A stretch of DNA of 64,000 nt from Branchipolynoe longqiensis (Eukaryota > Annelida > Polychaeta > Phyllodocida > Polynoidae): contig CM059193.1 of the NCBI GenBank assembly GCA_030323885.1, positions 96,278,852 through 96,342,851 on the forward strand, read 5' to 3'. Each line of letters begins with the position of its first letter. Positions within the stretch are counted from its first letter, which is position 1. A program made the translations under genes and the position numbers. The notes under the pieces are model-generated. The model worked only from the letters and a program-made list of their open reading frames with translations, was not told the DNA's origin and did not search any database. Shown here one piece after another: positions 43,587 to 53,875 of this stretch.

Positions 43587-46385
43587 TTACTGCAACTGCA
43601 TAAGGGCCTGCCCAATCCGATGTACTCTTAGTGAGTTTTTAAATTCTAGGTAAGATGACGCTGCCCTGGTTCTGGTTGGTAGGTTGTTCCACATCATGCT
43701 GCCTTTGTAAATTGGTGCTTTAATTAGTTTGTTTGTGGAAGGCTTGGGGACTTTGAGTTGAGTGGAATCTGCCCGTCTAGTATTCCTTTTTGTGTTATCT
43801 ATATATTGGGTATCTCTGGCTCTTCTGTACATAAGTGATAGGAGATGTGAATCTCTTCTAACCATTAGGTAATCTAGGTTTGCTTTGTCATGCATTTCCT
43901 GTACACTTAGTGTTTTGCCCCAATAAATTGTTCTTAACGCCTGGTTTTGGATCCTTTGTAGCTTAGTCAGCTGCTGCTTTGTGAGCAATCCATAAATTAT
44001 ATCATTATAGTCTATTATTGGTAGAACTGTTGATTTATACAGCAGTAGGGCAGTGTTTTCGCTTATGAAGCTCCGCATCTTCCTGATTGTAGTCATTTTT
44101 AGTGCCAATGATTGAGTTAGTCTAGCCAGTTGTTGATTCCCATTTAAGGTAGAATCAATCACTGTTCCTAAGTACCTGTATGCACTTGCCTCCTTAATTT
44201 GATTTCCGCCAATATGCAGTGTTATGGGTTGTGCCCTTGCCTTCCTTGCTTTGGTGCCATAAATGACAAACTCAGTTTTATTGGTGTTAAGGGATAGTTT
44301 GTTTTCACTACACCACAGGTTAACCCTGGTCAGCACTGTCCGAACCTGATCGGTTGCTATTTGGAAATCTTTATTTTGTACTGTGAGTGCTGCATCGTCT
44401 GCAAATAATGTGAATGTTGCATCCTCTGATACTTGGGGTAAATCATTTATAAAGATTAAAAACAGAAGGGGGCCCAGGGTTGAACCCTGAGGAACTCCCG
44501 TTTTAATAGTCCTGATGGTTGACACAGTGTCATTAAGTTTTGTGCATTGTTTCCTATTAGCTAAGTAGTTGGCGATGAATGTACAGGTTTTCTTCCCCAA
44601 TCCTGCTTTCTGGATTTTCTGCAATAGTATTCTATGGTCAATTGTATCGAAAGCTTTTTTGAAGTCGAGGTATACTGCAATTGTTAGTTCACCTTTGTCC
44701 ATGTTGGTCAATAACTCATCCATAAGAGAGGCCAATGCCCTAGTTGTTGATCTGACTTTTCTAAATCCATTTTGTTGAGTGGTTAGGTAATTTGAAGACT
44801 CTAAAAATGTTTTTATCTCATCATGTATTATTTGTTCTATGATTTTGCCAGGAAGAGGGAGAATAGATATTGGGTGCAACTCACTACAGTATCTTGGGTT
44901 ATTGGTCTTTGGGATGGGTGAAACTGTAGCTAGTTTCCAGCTTTCCGGAAAAATACCAGTGTTGACCACTAGGTTATACAGGTAAGTGAATTCATTTATA
45001 AGTGCAGTAATTGAAACCTTCATTAGGGCTGAGCTGATGTCTTTAATGCCAGATGACTTATATGCTGATACAGCATTGACCTTTCTGAGGATTTGCTCCT
45101 GTGTTATCTCAGTCAAATCATACGTCTGATCATTGGTGGTGACCGTGTAGGTGTCCTGACTATCTACAGCCTGGTCAAACTTCCTGGCAAGATTCTCACC
45201 TACATCAATAAAGTAGTTGTTAATCTCTTCTGCCAGGAGGCTATCTAGTATTCTCTCCCCGTTGTCCTCGTTACTAAGGTTGCTGATAATGGATTTTCCT
45301 TCTGGGTTAATTTGTTGCAGTTCATGCCAGAGTCTCTTAGGATTTTGCTTATACTTATTTATCTGGTCTAAACAGTGCCTAGACTTGGCTTTTCGCACCT
45401 CGTTGCTGGCCTTCCTGACCATACACTCAGCTATAAATTGATCCCCAGGGTCTCTTGTTATATCTGATTTCCGAATGAAATAATCTCTGTCCTGCTGTAA
45501 TTCCAGGAGTTCATTGTTCAAATAACCAGCTGTTTTGTTTCTTATGTCAAGTCTAACCAGGGGACAGTGTTTGTTTGCAGCATTGACAATCATTTCTTGT
45601 ATCATATCCCAGCATTTGTTTGGATCTTCCTCTGATAGTAGTTCTGCTGTATTGTTTTCCCTCAAAGTGGCTGCTAGATCATTGAAGTTACAATTCCTGT
45701 AGGTGCGGCCCCAGTAGATGGTGGTTCTTTTGTCATTTCTGGGCTTTTTCTTTATTATATATATTGGTTTATGGTCGCTTATATTGTAGTTCAATACACC
45801 TGATTTGGTACAGTACTTGATATTAGTGAAAGCAAGGTCTATTGTGTTTTGTGTGGTCCTTCTTACTCTAGTCGGTTGTTTAATTACTTGCTGGAGTTCA
45901 TGTTCTGCCGCAAATTGTTTCATATAGCCTGCAGGTGGGTGCCTCTTAGCGCTGTAGTCAATGTTAAAATCACCAATTAGGAGCACTTCATACTTATTAA
46001 TGTCTGGGATCTGATTCATTGACATGCTTATTTGCTCTATTGCTTCATTTATGTTTCCATTTGGAGGTCTGTAGATGTTACCTATTAATATTCTTTTTGT
46101 GTAGGGTCTAGTTATGACAGCCCATTGGAGTTCAATGTTTGGATTAGAGCAATTTTGTTCCAAACACTTGTCTGCATCCACGTGCAGGTCAGTCCTGCAA
46201 TAGATCCCTAAACCTCCACCATTCTTGACCTGACCACTTTGTAGTTTTGTCTTCCTATCAGCTCTAAGAAACCGGTAATTAGGGATTGATGTTAACTTTG
46301 TCTCCATAGATTTATTGAGCCATGTCTCAGATATTGTGAATATATCAAACCCTGATCTTGGTAGGTCTAGTCTTAGTTGTTCCAT
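43587..46385 (-). CDS. LINE ORF2: endonuclease and reverse transcriptase (CR1/L2-like), intact
   Basis: A 932-codon uninterrupted frame. It encodes the enzyme that nicks target DNA and copies its own RNA into it. The apurinic-type endonuclease is at residues 1-210: ISETWL (18-23), GGGLGIYCR (56-64), YRPPNG (105-110), GDFNIDY (138-144), IDLAFTN (182-188), SDHKPIY (203-209). The reverse transcriptase spans about 400-720: LHPISILPLPGKI, YLDFKKAFDTIDH (near 570), GVPQGSTLGPLLFLIFINDL (near 630), and FADD (near 660) with both catalytic Asp. The C-terminal thumb region ends WNNLPTRTRA and a short tail; no RNase H. The conserved HLNVRSL motif of the endonuclease lies upstream of this ATG in the same frame (to 46475), so real translation must begin further upstream or by frameshift. 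The family is Jockey superfamily, CR1/L2-like by motif style. Intact motifs and a poly(A) tail indicate recent activity. Confidence 0.95.
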   Translation of the reverse strand: MEQLRLDLPRSGFDIFTISETWLNKSMETKLTSIPNYRFLRADRKTKLQSGQVKNGGGLGIYCRTDLHVDADKCLEQNCSNPNIELQWAVITRPYTKRILIGNIYRPPNGNINEAIEQISMSMNQIPDINKYEVLLIGDFNIDYSAKRHPPAGYMKQFAAEHELQQVIKQPTRVRRTTQNTIDLAFTNIKYCTKSGVLNYNISDHKPIYIIKKKPRNDKRTTIYWGRTYRNCNFNDLAATLRENNTAELLSEEDPNKCWDMIQEMIVNAANKHCPLVRLDIRNKTAGYLNNELLELQQDRDYFIRKSDITRDPGDQFIAECMVRKASNEVRKAKSRHCLDQINKYKQNPKRLWHELQQINPEGKSIISNLSNEDNGERILDSLLAEEINNYFIDVGENLARKFDQAVDSQDTYTVTTNDQTYDLTEITQEQILRKVNAVSAYKSSGIKDISSALMKVSITALINEFTYLYNLVVNTGIFPESWKLATVSPIPKTNNPRYCSELHPISILPLPGKIIEQIIHDEIKTFLESSNYLTTQQNGFRKVRSTTRALASLMDELLTNMDKGELTIAVYLDFKKAFDTIDHRILLQKIQKAGLGKKTCTFIANYLANRKQCTKLNDTVSTIRTIKTGVPQGSTLGPLLFLIFINDLPQVSEDATFTLFADDAALTVQNKDFQIATDQVRTVLTRVNLWCSENKLSLNTNKTEFVIYGTKARKARAQPITLHIGGNQIKEASAYRYLGTVIDSTLNGNQQLARLTQSLALKMTTIRKMRSFISENTALLLYKSTVLPIIDYNDIIYGLLTKQQLTKLQRIQNQALRTIYWGKTLSVQEMHDKANLDYLMVRRDSHLLSLMYRRARDTQYIDNTKRNTRRADSTQLKVPKPSTNKLIKAPIYKGSMMWNNLPTRTRAASSYLEFKNSLRVHRIGQALMQLQ

Positions 46386-46450
46386 CTTATGGGTTAAGCT
46401 GCGTACATTCAGGTGGCCAATCTTAAATCCAGGGAGGCCCTTTAAATCGC

Positions 46451-46687
46451 TTAGAGAAAGCTTGCCTTCCTGACATCACCTGTTTTGTTTATCCTCCAAT
46501 TTCCCTCAGCATAGTTCTCAACCCCCAAGTCCCGGCGCCCCAATGCCCCAACAAATATAAGTTTACATGAATTAATTAGGTTTCCAGTCAACCAGTGTTT
46601 TAAAGTAGGTCCAGTATCCCTAGACCACAGCCAGCCAGTCCCACATTGGAGTGTGGAAACTACCAATGTAGTAACTCCATTGGCCAT
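46451..46687 (-). CDS. Overlapping upstream ORF of the LINE (possible ORF2 start)
   Basis: A 78-codon frame beginning MANGVTTLVVSTLQCGTG and ending DVRKASFL. It overlaps, in a different frame, the 30-codon upstream extension of the LINE ORF2 (to 46475), which carries LPGFKIGHLNVRSL. A frameshift within this short overlap would attach an N-terminus to the endonuclease. Whether it is programmed, a sequencing indel or simply the 3' end of an ORF1-like protein cannot be decided. The peptide is not recognised. Confidence 0.45.
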   Translation of the reverse strand: MANGVTTLVVSTLQCGTGWLWSRDTGPTLKHWLTGNLINSCKLIFVGALGRRDLGVENYAEGNWRINKTGDVRKASFL

Positions 46688-46689
46688 CC

Positions 46690-47569
46690 TATTGTTGTAT
46701 TAGTATTAATTAGTGCTTTAAGGTTAACACTAATCAGACAATTCCCGGCTGGAGAATCCGTGTGAGTTTTGCATGTCTCTCTTCAATTATGTCATTGTTT
46801 GAGCATGTCTATAAGTTTAGTGCTAGCATATAGAATGCAGAATGGTGGGGGCCTGATATCCTCTTTGACACTGATTCTAACAGGCATGCATTGGTTTGGC
46901 TAGTGGATAATGGGTCGGTAGAAAATGGATGGACCAAACTATGTGTATCTCTGAAGTCTGGAGACAATAGCCAATCAATGAACAGTTTTCAGGAGTGGCA
47001 CAATGTAGTCCAAGTAATCTTTGTCTTAGGTAGTCGGCACATAGTCTGCCGGCCAACCAGCTGACGCACTAGTGGTATGCAGCATGGTTGAGTATGTGTC
47101 GGTTACTGAATAGCTCTAAACAATATATACATGCATATGCACACATATTCGCAGACAACATACATATGAGCATATACACACACACACACACACACATGCA
47201 CAGTCACACAAAGAACATCTGGAACGAGAAAATCAATAAACAGCTGCAAGCGATAAAGGATCAGGATGGTATGCTCATAGTGCATCCCATGAGGGGGGTA
47301 GGCAAGCTTATGCCCATAACCATGACCACCCCCTCATATTCAGGGAGCAATTGACAAAGAAGCCACAAAATAGTCCGAGATCAGGATGGCATGCACAAAA
47401 TGTGCCCAAGGCAGGTAAACAAGCCTGACAAGGAGTCCAGGATGTAGTCCAACATCAGGATGTATAGGCCGTGCGTGTCCAATCTCGAACCAGGGATCCA
47501 GGAGTCATCAGACTGGAGTGCAGTTCCAGGTGCAGTTCCAGGGTAATTCCGCATACAGTGGGTCAGCAT
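46690..47569 (-). other. Region between LINE ORFs and NADAR ORF
   Basis: No protein recognised. There is an (AC)n microsatellite at about 47174-47195. The phrase ATCAGGATGG...ATGC recurs at about 47261 and 47381 with similar neighbours (CATGAGG/CCAAGGCAGG, AAGC), a loose duplication of about 120 bp. It may be the LINE 5' UTR or the NADAR 3' UTR. Confidence 0.4.
47174..47195. repeat. (AC)n microsatellite
   Basis: Eleven AC units in AC/AT-rich surroundings. Confidence 0.95.
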
Positions 47570-48121
47570 TTAGACTGTAGACTGACGGGAGGCAGTAAGA
47601 TCTTTGCGCTTAACAGCCAATGCCAGGCCTAACTTATTAAGTCCTTTGTATGTTTTATCCCGTACCTCCCGACTATGTAGTGTGGCTCCGATTCCATAGT
47701 ACGAGTTAGTAGTGGCCTCGTTCAGTGGCATGTCTCCCGTCTCAATCAAAAGCTTTGTTAGTTGTGGATTTTGATCAAATTTCTCACTAATAACCAATGC
47801 CAGCACTTCGTCACGTTTAGCATGCCACTCCGGGGACTCTATTAGCTGATCTGCTATGCGCTTGGCCTCCAGGGGGGTCGGTGCCAGTCCAATCTGTTCA
47901 AGGCGGTCCGGGTCATTAGCCATTTTGCATTTGATTGCCTGGAACATGTGTTCTGCTGTTGGGTATGCAACTCCTTCGTGCAGAATGGGAGACCAGGCAA
48001 AATTGGATAGGTAGGAATGTTCAGAGTGGAAATAAATCTGCCCATCCCTGCTCCCTGTTTTTGCCTTGGCCAGCGTCATATCTGTGAAAAATAAGGCTAG
48101 GAAACCCCCACTAAGCTGCAC
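47570..48121 (-). CDS. NADAR-domain protein (YbiA/DUF1768-like)
   Basis: A 183-codon intact frame. Family marks: YLSNF (37-41), the signature helix YPTAEHMFQAIK (53-64) with Glu57, Gln61 and Lys64, Trp99, TGDMPLNEAT (128-137), and the C-terminal YYGIG (141-145) ... GLNKLGLAL (160-168) ... KRKDL. The usual WGxG has Tyr in place of Trp here. NADAR enzymes are N-glycosidases acting on riboflavin intermediates, and in some systems they remove ADP-ribose from guanine in DNA. The substrate of this one cannot be told. The first 14 residues may not be coding: TTATTTTTCACAG just before AT-ATG (internal Met at 48079) is a good splice acceptor, so an upstream exon is possible. The length matches a complete single-domain family member. 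It lies 1.1 kb upstream of the LINE ORFs on the same strand. Confidence 0.88.
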   Translation of the reverse strand: MQLSGGFLALFFTDMTLAKAKTGSRDGQIYFHSEHSYLSNFAWSPILHEGVAYPTAEHMFQAIKCKMANDPDRLEQIGLAPTPLEAKRIADQLIESPEWHAKRDEVLALVISEKFDQNPQLTKLLIETGDMPLNEATTNSYYGIGATLHSREVRDKTYKGLNKLGLALAVKRKDLTASRQSTV

Positions 48122-48526
48122 TGCAAAGGGGCATGTACTAAGTCACGGCCCACCAGCAGAACGCCCAATGGAAAGTAACCATGCCAAAAGTAGCCAGATA
48201 ACACACCACACAGTTACATACAAGCCTCTGATGTGTAAATAGGAGTAGGCTAGTCTAGTAATACAAGTACAACAAATAAAATACATATATGCCAAGAAAG
48301 TCTTTGAAAAACTAACATAGGCTACTAACCATACCAACCAATTACCTATATGCTACTGAAATGCAGGCAATCAAATACCTTATCAGCAGCTACTGTGTGG
48401 TAAGATAACACCAATACTACAACTGCCCAGCATTGAAAACAAGCATTGGTACTTGGGCTTATATTCTATGGACAGTATAAATACAGCCTCAATACAAAAT
48501 ATAAAAAAGAAGAAAAAAAAGTACCA
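48122..48526 (-). other. Upstream flank of the NADAR ORF
   Basis: AT-rich, no protein recognised. On the minus strand it contains several acceptor-like and donor-like sites (for example GATAAG/GTATTT near 48380). On the plus strand the last 25 bp are A-rich (AAAAGAAGAAAAAAAAG), directly next to the satellite. That could be an A-tail of a plus-strand insertion or simple sequence. Confidence 0.45.
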
Positions 48527-49085
48527 GTGTGTGCTGGGGTCGCAACATGTGACAGTACCCCAGCATGTCACAGTACTCCGTCATGTGACAATATACCAGT
48601 GTGGCACGGTGTCTCAACATCTGGACATGCCGGGACATGTGAGAGTCTCCCATCATGATTGTCACAGTATCCAACCGTGTGACAGTACCGAATCAGATGA
48701 CAGTATCCCATCATGTGACAGTACCCAACTATGTGACAGTACCCCATTATAATACAGTATCCCATCATGTGACAGTACCCAACCATTTGACAGTACCCCA
48801 TTATATGACAGTATCCCATAATGTGACAGAACCCAGCCATGTGACAGTACCCGTCATATGACAGTATCCCATCATGTGACAGCACCCAACCATATGACAT
48901 TATCCCATCATGTAGCAGTACCCCATCATATGACAGTATCCCATCATGTGACAGTACCCACTGATGTGACACCACACCCTCATATGAGGGCATCGCATCA
49001 TGTGACAGGACCCAAACATGTGACAGTACCCCATCATCTGACAGTATCCCGTCATGTGACAGTTCCCAACCATGTAACAGCACTG
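48527..49085. repeat. 72-bp satellite, right part
   Basis: Resumes ACCAGTGTGTGCTGGGGTCG and then drifts into an 18-bp-based form (CATCATGTGACAGTATCC / CAACCATGTGACAGTACC). It is the same family as at 41.2-42.8 kb. Confidence 0.93.
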
Positions 49086-49089
49086 AATC

Positions 49090-49175
49090 ATACTGAACCA
49101 GGCAGCCTAAACCAGGCTGCCTGAACCAGGCCTCCTGAACCTGGCCGCCTGGACGAGGCCGCCTGAAGCAGGAGC
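49090..49175. repeat. Short minisatellite (CCTGAACCAGGCCG)n
   Basis: Five or six degenerate copies of a 16-17-bp unit GCCTGAACCAGGC, itself partly palindromic (GCCTG...CAGGC). Confidence 0.85.
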
Positions 49176-49554
49176 TGCCTGGTGCCGGTAAGGAGCGCGA
49201 GTTACGGCGATGTACACATGTAAATGAGCTGCAGTTCGACTGTGAGACCGAGTCCCGTTAAATAGTTAAAATGCACACAACTGAAGCTCCAGTCCGCTAT
49301 CTTTTCAGTTCATTTGTGATTTGGTTTGGGATATTTGCGATACTTTAGTATTTAGTTGTGGCTGTTCGCAGGAAGTGGGGCGTGAAGTGGGAAGTGGTGT
49401 GCAGCGTCTGTTCGGGCCCAGTGCATTATGGGAGATAACTCCTCTGATTTTCCTCTACTTACACAAGTTGTTTGTATTGTTAGAGAAGGACCAGCACTGT
49501 AGTGGTTGGGATGTGCAAACTACGCTAATACTATATATGGTCAGCCGACACTAT
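49176..49554. other. Low-copy segment
   Basis: No gene recognised. A plus-strand frame from 49321 runs into the following satellite and is not supported. Confidence 0.4.
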
Positions 49555-50575
49555 ATCCCACCACCAGAGTCCTACCACAGCGTATGTTCCTACTTTATAT
49601 CCCACTCCTCCCGCTCTCCGGCTATCAGAGTCCTACCACAACCTATGTTCCTACTCGATATCCGGCTATCAGCGTCCTACCACAACATATGTTCCTATTT
49701 GATATCCGGCTATAAGAGTCCTCCCCCAGCCTATGTTCCTACTCAATATCTGGCTACAAGAGTCCTACCCCAGCTAATGTTCCTGCTTGATATCCCACTA
49801 TGAGAGTCCTACCCCAGCCTATGTTCCTACTGGATATCCGGCTATAGTATGAGAGTCCTACCCCAGCCTATGTTCCTACTTGGTATCCCGCTATGAGAGT
49901 CCTACCCCAGCCTATGTTCCTGCTTGATATCCCGCTATGAGAGTCCTACCCCAGCCTATGTTCCTAGTCAAGATCTGGCTATGAGAGTCCTATCCCAGCC
50001 TATATTCCTGCTTGATATCTGGCTATGAGAGTCCTATCCCAGCCTATGTTCCTGCTTGATATCCCGCTTTGAGAGTCCTACCACAGCCTATATTCCTACT
50101 GGATATCCGGCTATAGTATGAGAGTCCTACCCCAGCCTATGTTCCTACTTGGTATCCCGCTAGGAGAGTCCTACCCCAGCCTATGTTCCTGCTTGATATC
50201 CCGCTATGAGAGTCCTACCCCAGCCTATGTTCCTAGTCAAGATCTGGCTATGAGAGTCCTATCCCAGCCTATGTTCCTGCTTGATATCCCGCTACGAGAG
50301 TCCTATCCCAGCCTATGTTCCTACTTGATATCCCGCTATGAGAGTCCTACCCTAGCCTATGTTCCTACTTGATATCCCGCTATAAGAGTCCTACCCCAGC
50401 CTATGTTCCTACTTGGTATCCCACTATGAGAGCCCTACCCCAGCCTATGTTCCTACTTTATATCCTGCTATGAGAGTCCTACCCCAGCCTGTGTTCCTAC
50501 TTGGTATCCCACTATGAGAGCCCTACCCCAGCCTATGTTCCTACTTGATATCCTGCTATGAGAGTCACTAATCGC
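49555..50575. repeat. 44-bp minisatellite
   Basis: About 23 copies of GAGAGTCCTACCCCAGCCTA, then TGTTCCTACTTGATATCCCG, then CTAT. A block at about 49820-50000 recurs at about 50105-50250 (GGCTATAGTATGAGAG at both), showing an internal duplication of several units. Confidence 0.95.
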
Positions 50576-50689
50576 AGTAACACATGAAGCATATCAACTC
50601 AGCTTATTCACAGACTCCCACTCCTACCACACCCACTGCAGATTAAGCAACCCGCATGGTGTCTTTACTCGCATCGTCTTGTTATTGCT

Positions 50690-51075
50690 TTATTATGGTG
50701 ACAACACACCAGTTGCACACGCTGACTCCTTATTCCTTATTGCAATGCCATGAAACCCATATCTTAATTACCTTATTATACTGACATTAACCCCTTTATT
50801 CAAAATACCTAATTAGGGTGACAGCACAACACATCTCCTAATTCTCAGAAATGCCTTATTAGGGTATCAGCAAACCCTATCTAAGTGTATTGTAATGCTG
50901 GCACTGAACCTATCTCCTAAGTACCTTATTAGGGTAACACCAACCCCATCTAAGTGCATTATGACGCTGACACTGATCCCTGTCTCCTAAATGCCTTATT
51001 AGTGTACCACCAAGCCCCATCTAAGTGCATGATGACGCTGACACTGATCCCAGTCTCCTAATTGCCTTATTTGCC
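50690..51075. repeat. Degenerate repeat, about 70 bp
   Basis: CCTTATTAGGGTAACACCAA...CCATCTAAGTGCAT...GACACTGATCCC...TCTCCTAA recurs four or five times with decreasing similarity to the left. Confidence 0.75.
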
Positions 51076-51099
51076 TGGTGTGGTAAGCTGAGACCTCTA

Positions 51100-52470
51100 C
51101 AAGGTCTCACCCCCTGCCGGCTTACGACGCCCCGTAACGGCTCACCGCGCCCCCTACTGGCTCATCGCGCCCCCTGCCCGCTCACCGTGCCCCTACTGGC
51201 TCATCAAGCCCCCTGCCCAGTCACCGCGCCCCCTACTGGCTCATCGCGCCCCCTGCCCGCTCACCGCGCCCCTACTGGCTCATCGCGCCCCCTGCCCGCT
51301 CACCGCGCCCCCTACTGGCTCATCGCGCCCCCTGCCCGCTCACCGCGCCCCTACTGGCTCATCAAGCCCCCTGCCCGCTCACCGCGCCCCCTACTGGCTC
51401 ATCGAGCCCCTGCCCAGTCACCGCGCCCCCTACTGGCTCATCACGCCCCCTACTGGCTCATCGAGCCCCCTACGGGTTCTCCACGCTCCCTGCCAGCTCA
51501 TCGCGCCCCCTACTGGCTCATCGAGCCCCCTGCCCGCTCACCGCGCCCCCTACTGGCTCATCGAGCCCGTTGCCCGCTCACCGCGCCCCGTACTGGCTTC
51601 TCGAGCCCTCTGCCCACTCACCGCACGCCTTACTGGCTCATCGCGCCCCCTACTGGCTCATCGAGCCCCCTACAGGCTGACCACGCTCCCTGCCGGCTCA
51701 TCGCGCCCCCTACTGGCTCATCGAGCCCCCTGCCCGCTCACCGCGCCCCCTACTGACTCATACCCCCTCCTGCCCGCTCACCGCGCCCCCTTCTGTCTCA
51801 TCCCCCCTCCTGCCCGCTCACCGCGTCCCCTACTGGCTCATCCCCCCTCCTGCTCCCTCACCGCGCCCCCTACTGGCTCATCCCCCCTCCTTCCCGCTCA
51901 CCGCGCCCCCTACTGGCTCATCCCCCCTCCTGCCCGCTCATCGCGCCCCGTACTGGCTCATCCCCCCTCCTGCCCGCTCACCGCGCTCCCTACTGGCTCA
52001 TCCCCCTCCTGCCCGCTCACCGCGCTCCCTACTGGCTCATCCCCCCTCCTGCCCGCTCACCGCGCCCCATACTGGCTCATCCCCCCTCCTGCCCGCTCAC
52101 CGCGCTCCCTACTGGCTCATCCCCCTCCTGTCCGCTCACCGCGCTCCTTACTGGCTCATCCCCCTCCTGCCCGCTCACCGCGCCCCCTACTGGCTCATCC
52201 CCCTCCTGCCCGCTCACCGCGCCCCCTACTGGCTCATCCCCCCTCCTGCTCGTTCACCGCGCCCCCTACTGGCTCATCCCCCCTCCTGCCCGCTCACCGC
52301 GCTCCCTACTGGCTCATCCCCCCTCCTGCCCGCTCACCGCGCTCCCTACTGGCTCATCCCCCCTCCTGCCCGCTCACCGCGCCCCCTACTGGCTCATCTT
52401 CCTGCCCGCTCACCGCGCCCCCTACTGGTTCATCCCATCTCCTGCCCGATCACCGCGCCCCCTGCCGGTT
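51100..52470. repeat. About 40-bp C-rich minisatellite
   Basis: About 34 copies of CCCTACTGGCTCATC followed by CCCCCTCCTGCCCGCTCACCGCGC, in two subtypes: CGCGCCCC/GAGCCCC-type to 51760 and CCCCCCTCCT-type after. A 243-codon Pro/Arg/Ala frame in the first half comes from the repeat. Confidence 0.95.
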
Positions 52471-52569
52471 GACGTTCTCCCTCCGCTGACCCGTTCTTAC
52501 CTGACGGCGACTCGCCCTGACAGCCAGAGTTATGTGAACACACTCAGGTAGTAAACCGGAAAGTCCCCA

Positions 52570-53370
52570 CCTGCGTATACAGGTGGGGAGAGACAAGGCT
52601 GACATCCCCCCACCTGAAGGCTGGGTGTACAGGTTGGAGGAGACAAGGCTTACACCCCCCCCCACCTGAAGGCTGCGTGTACAGGTACACAAGGCTGACA
52701 CCCCCCCACACCTGAAGGCTGCTTGTACAGGTGGGGGTACACAAGGCTGACACCCCCCCCCCCACCTGAAGGCTGCTTGTACAGGTGGGGGTAGACAAGG
52801 CTGACATCCCCCCCCCACCTGAAGGCTGCTTGTACAGGTGGGGGTAGACAAGGCTGACATCCCCCCCACTCGAAGGCTGCATGTACAGGTGGGGGTAGAC
52901 AAGGCTGACATCCGCCCCACCTGAAGGCTGTGTGTACACGTGGGGAGACCCCACCTCCCACCTGAAGGCTGCATGTACAGGTGGGGGGGACATCCCCCCC
53001 CCACTTGAAGGCTGTTTGTACAGGTGGGGTACACAAGGCTGACATCCCCCCTACCTGAAGGCTGCTTGTACAGGTGGGGGTAGACAAGGCTGACATACCC
53101 CCCCCCCCACCTGAAGGCTGCGTGTACAGGTGGGGGTAGACAAGGCTGACATCCCCCCCCCACCTGAAGGCTGCGTGTACAGGTGGGGGTAGACAAGGCT
53201 GACATCCCCCCACCTGAAGGCTGCTTATAAAGGTGGGGGTAGACAAGGCTGACATCCCCCCAACCTAAATGCTGCGTATACAGGTGGGGGTAGACAAGGC
53301 TGACATCCCCCCCCCCACCTGAAGGCTGTGTGTAGAGGTGGGGGTACACAAGGCGGGGCATCAGGGTCGC
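52570..53370. repeat. 52-bp hairpin-forming minisatellite
   Basis: About 15 copies of CACCTGAAGGCTGCTTGTAC, then AGGTGGGGGTAGACAAGGCT, then GACATCCCCCCC with a variable C-run. Each unit joined to the preceding C-run gives the inverted repeat CCCCACCTG...CAGGTGGGG with a 13-nt loop. Frames of 150-300 codons on minus come from the repeat. Confidence 0.95.
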
Positions 53371-53489
53371 AGGTAGGCCCTTATCAGGTCACTCAGCGCA
53401 GACATTGGACATGTGTTTGCTTCGTGTGGGGCCAGATCCACTGTTCGCACCATGCCGTATGGACCTGCATGCACAGACAACTACAGGCA

Positions 53490-53822
53490 ACGGTTGGTTG
53501 GTAGAGTTTTACGTCGTTGCAACAAGTATGGTCATATCAATATGGGTACTGACTTGTGACTGTGTGCACAGATGGCGACTTTATAGTGCTGCCCCACTGG
53601 GAAATCAGGCCACCAGAACCATGACCCAATATCCCATTCAGGCACATTATCCTGACACAAGGCTAACCAGTCCTTGCCCTATCCTATTAATGCCGAGCAC
53701 CAAGCTAGGAAGCGACAAGTATCAATTCTATAAGTGCCTGGTTTGACTCGACCGGGAACCGAACTCCCGACCTTCTGCACGCGAGGCCCGCACTCTACCC
53801 ATTATGCCACCATGGCTGGTCC
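53490..53822 (-). mobile_element. Near full-length SINE (family S)
   Basis: Minus strand: the head CATGGTGGCATAATGGGTAG (A-box region), B-box GGTTCCCGGTC-type at about 53755-53768, body GACTTGATA/CATGACCCAATATCCC equivalents and CCCAGTGGGGCAGC. The 3' end has the GTAAAACTC-type word followed by CCAACCAACC. Its organisation is colinear with the 39-kb element, confirming a family with conserved head, body and tail. Confidence 0.9.
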
Positions 53823-53875
53823 ATTGTCCATGGTTGGGCCCAAGCAACTCCTAGAGAACAGGTTGTGTCAGCCTA

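Larger units (their letters stand above)
42816..48526 (-). mobile_element. 5.7-kb insertion carrying a LINE and a NADAR ORF
   Basis: The 72-bp satellite stops after CCCCCATGT at about 42815 and resumes at ACCAGTGTGTGCTGGG at about 48527, so everything between was inserted or accumulated inside the array. Reading the minus strand from 48526, it begins in a T-rich tract, passes the NADAR ORF (48121-47570), an about 1.1-kb low-coding part, the LINE ORF (46385-43587) and a 3' UTR. It then shows AATAAA (minus strand of 42923-42928) and an 18-A tail (42895-42912), followed by about 80 bp before the satellite. I found no target duplication that would show whether this was one event or several nested ones. 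Confidence 0.65.
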
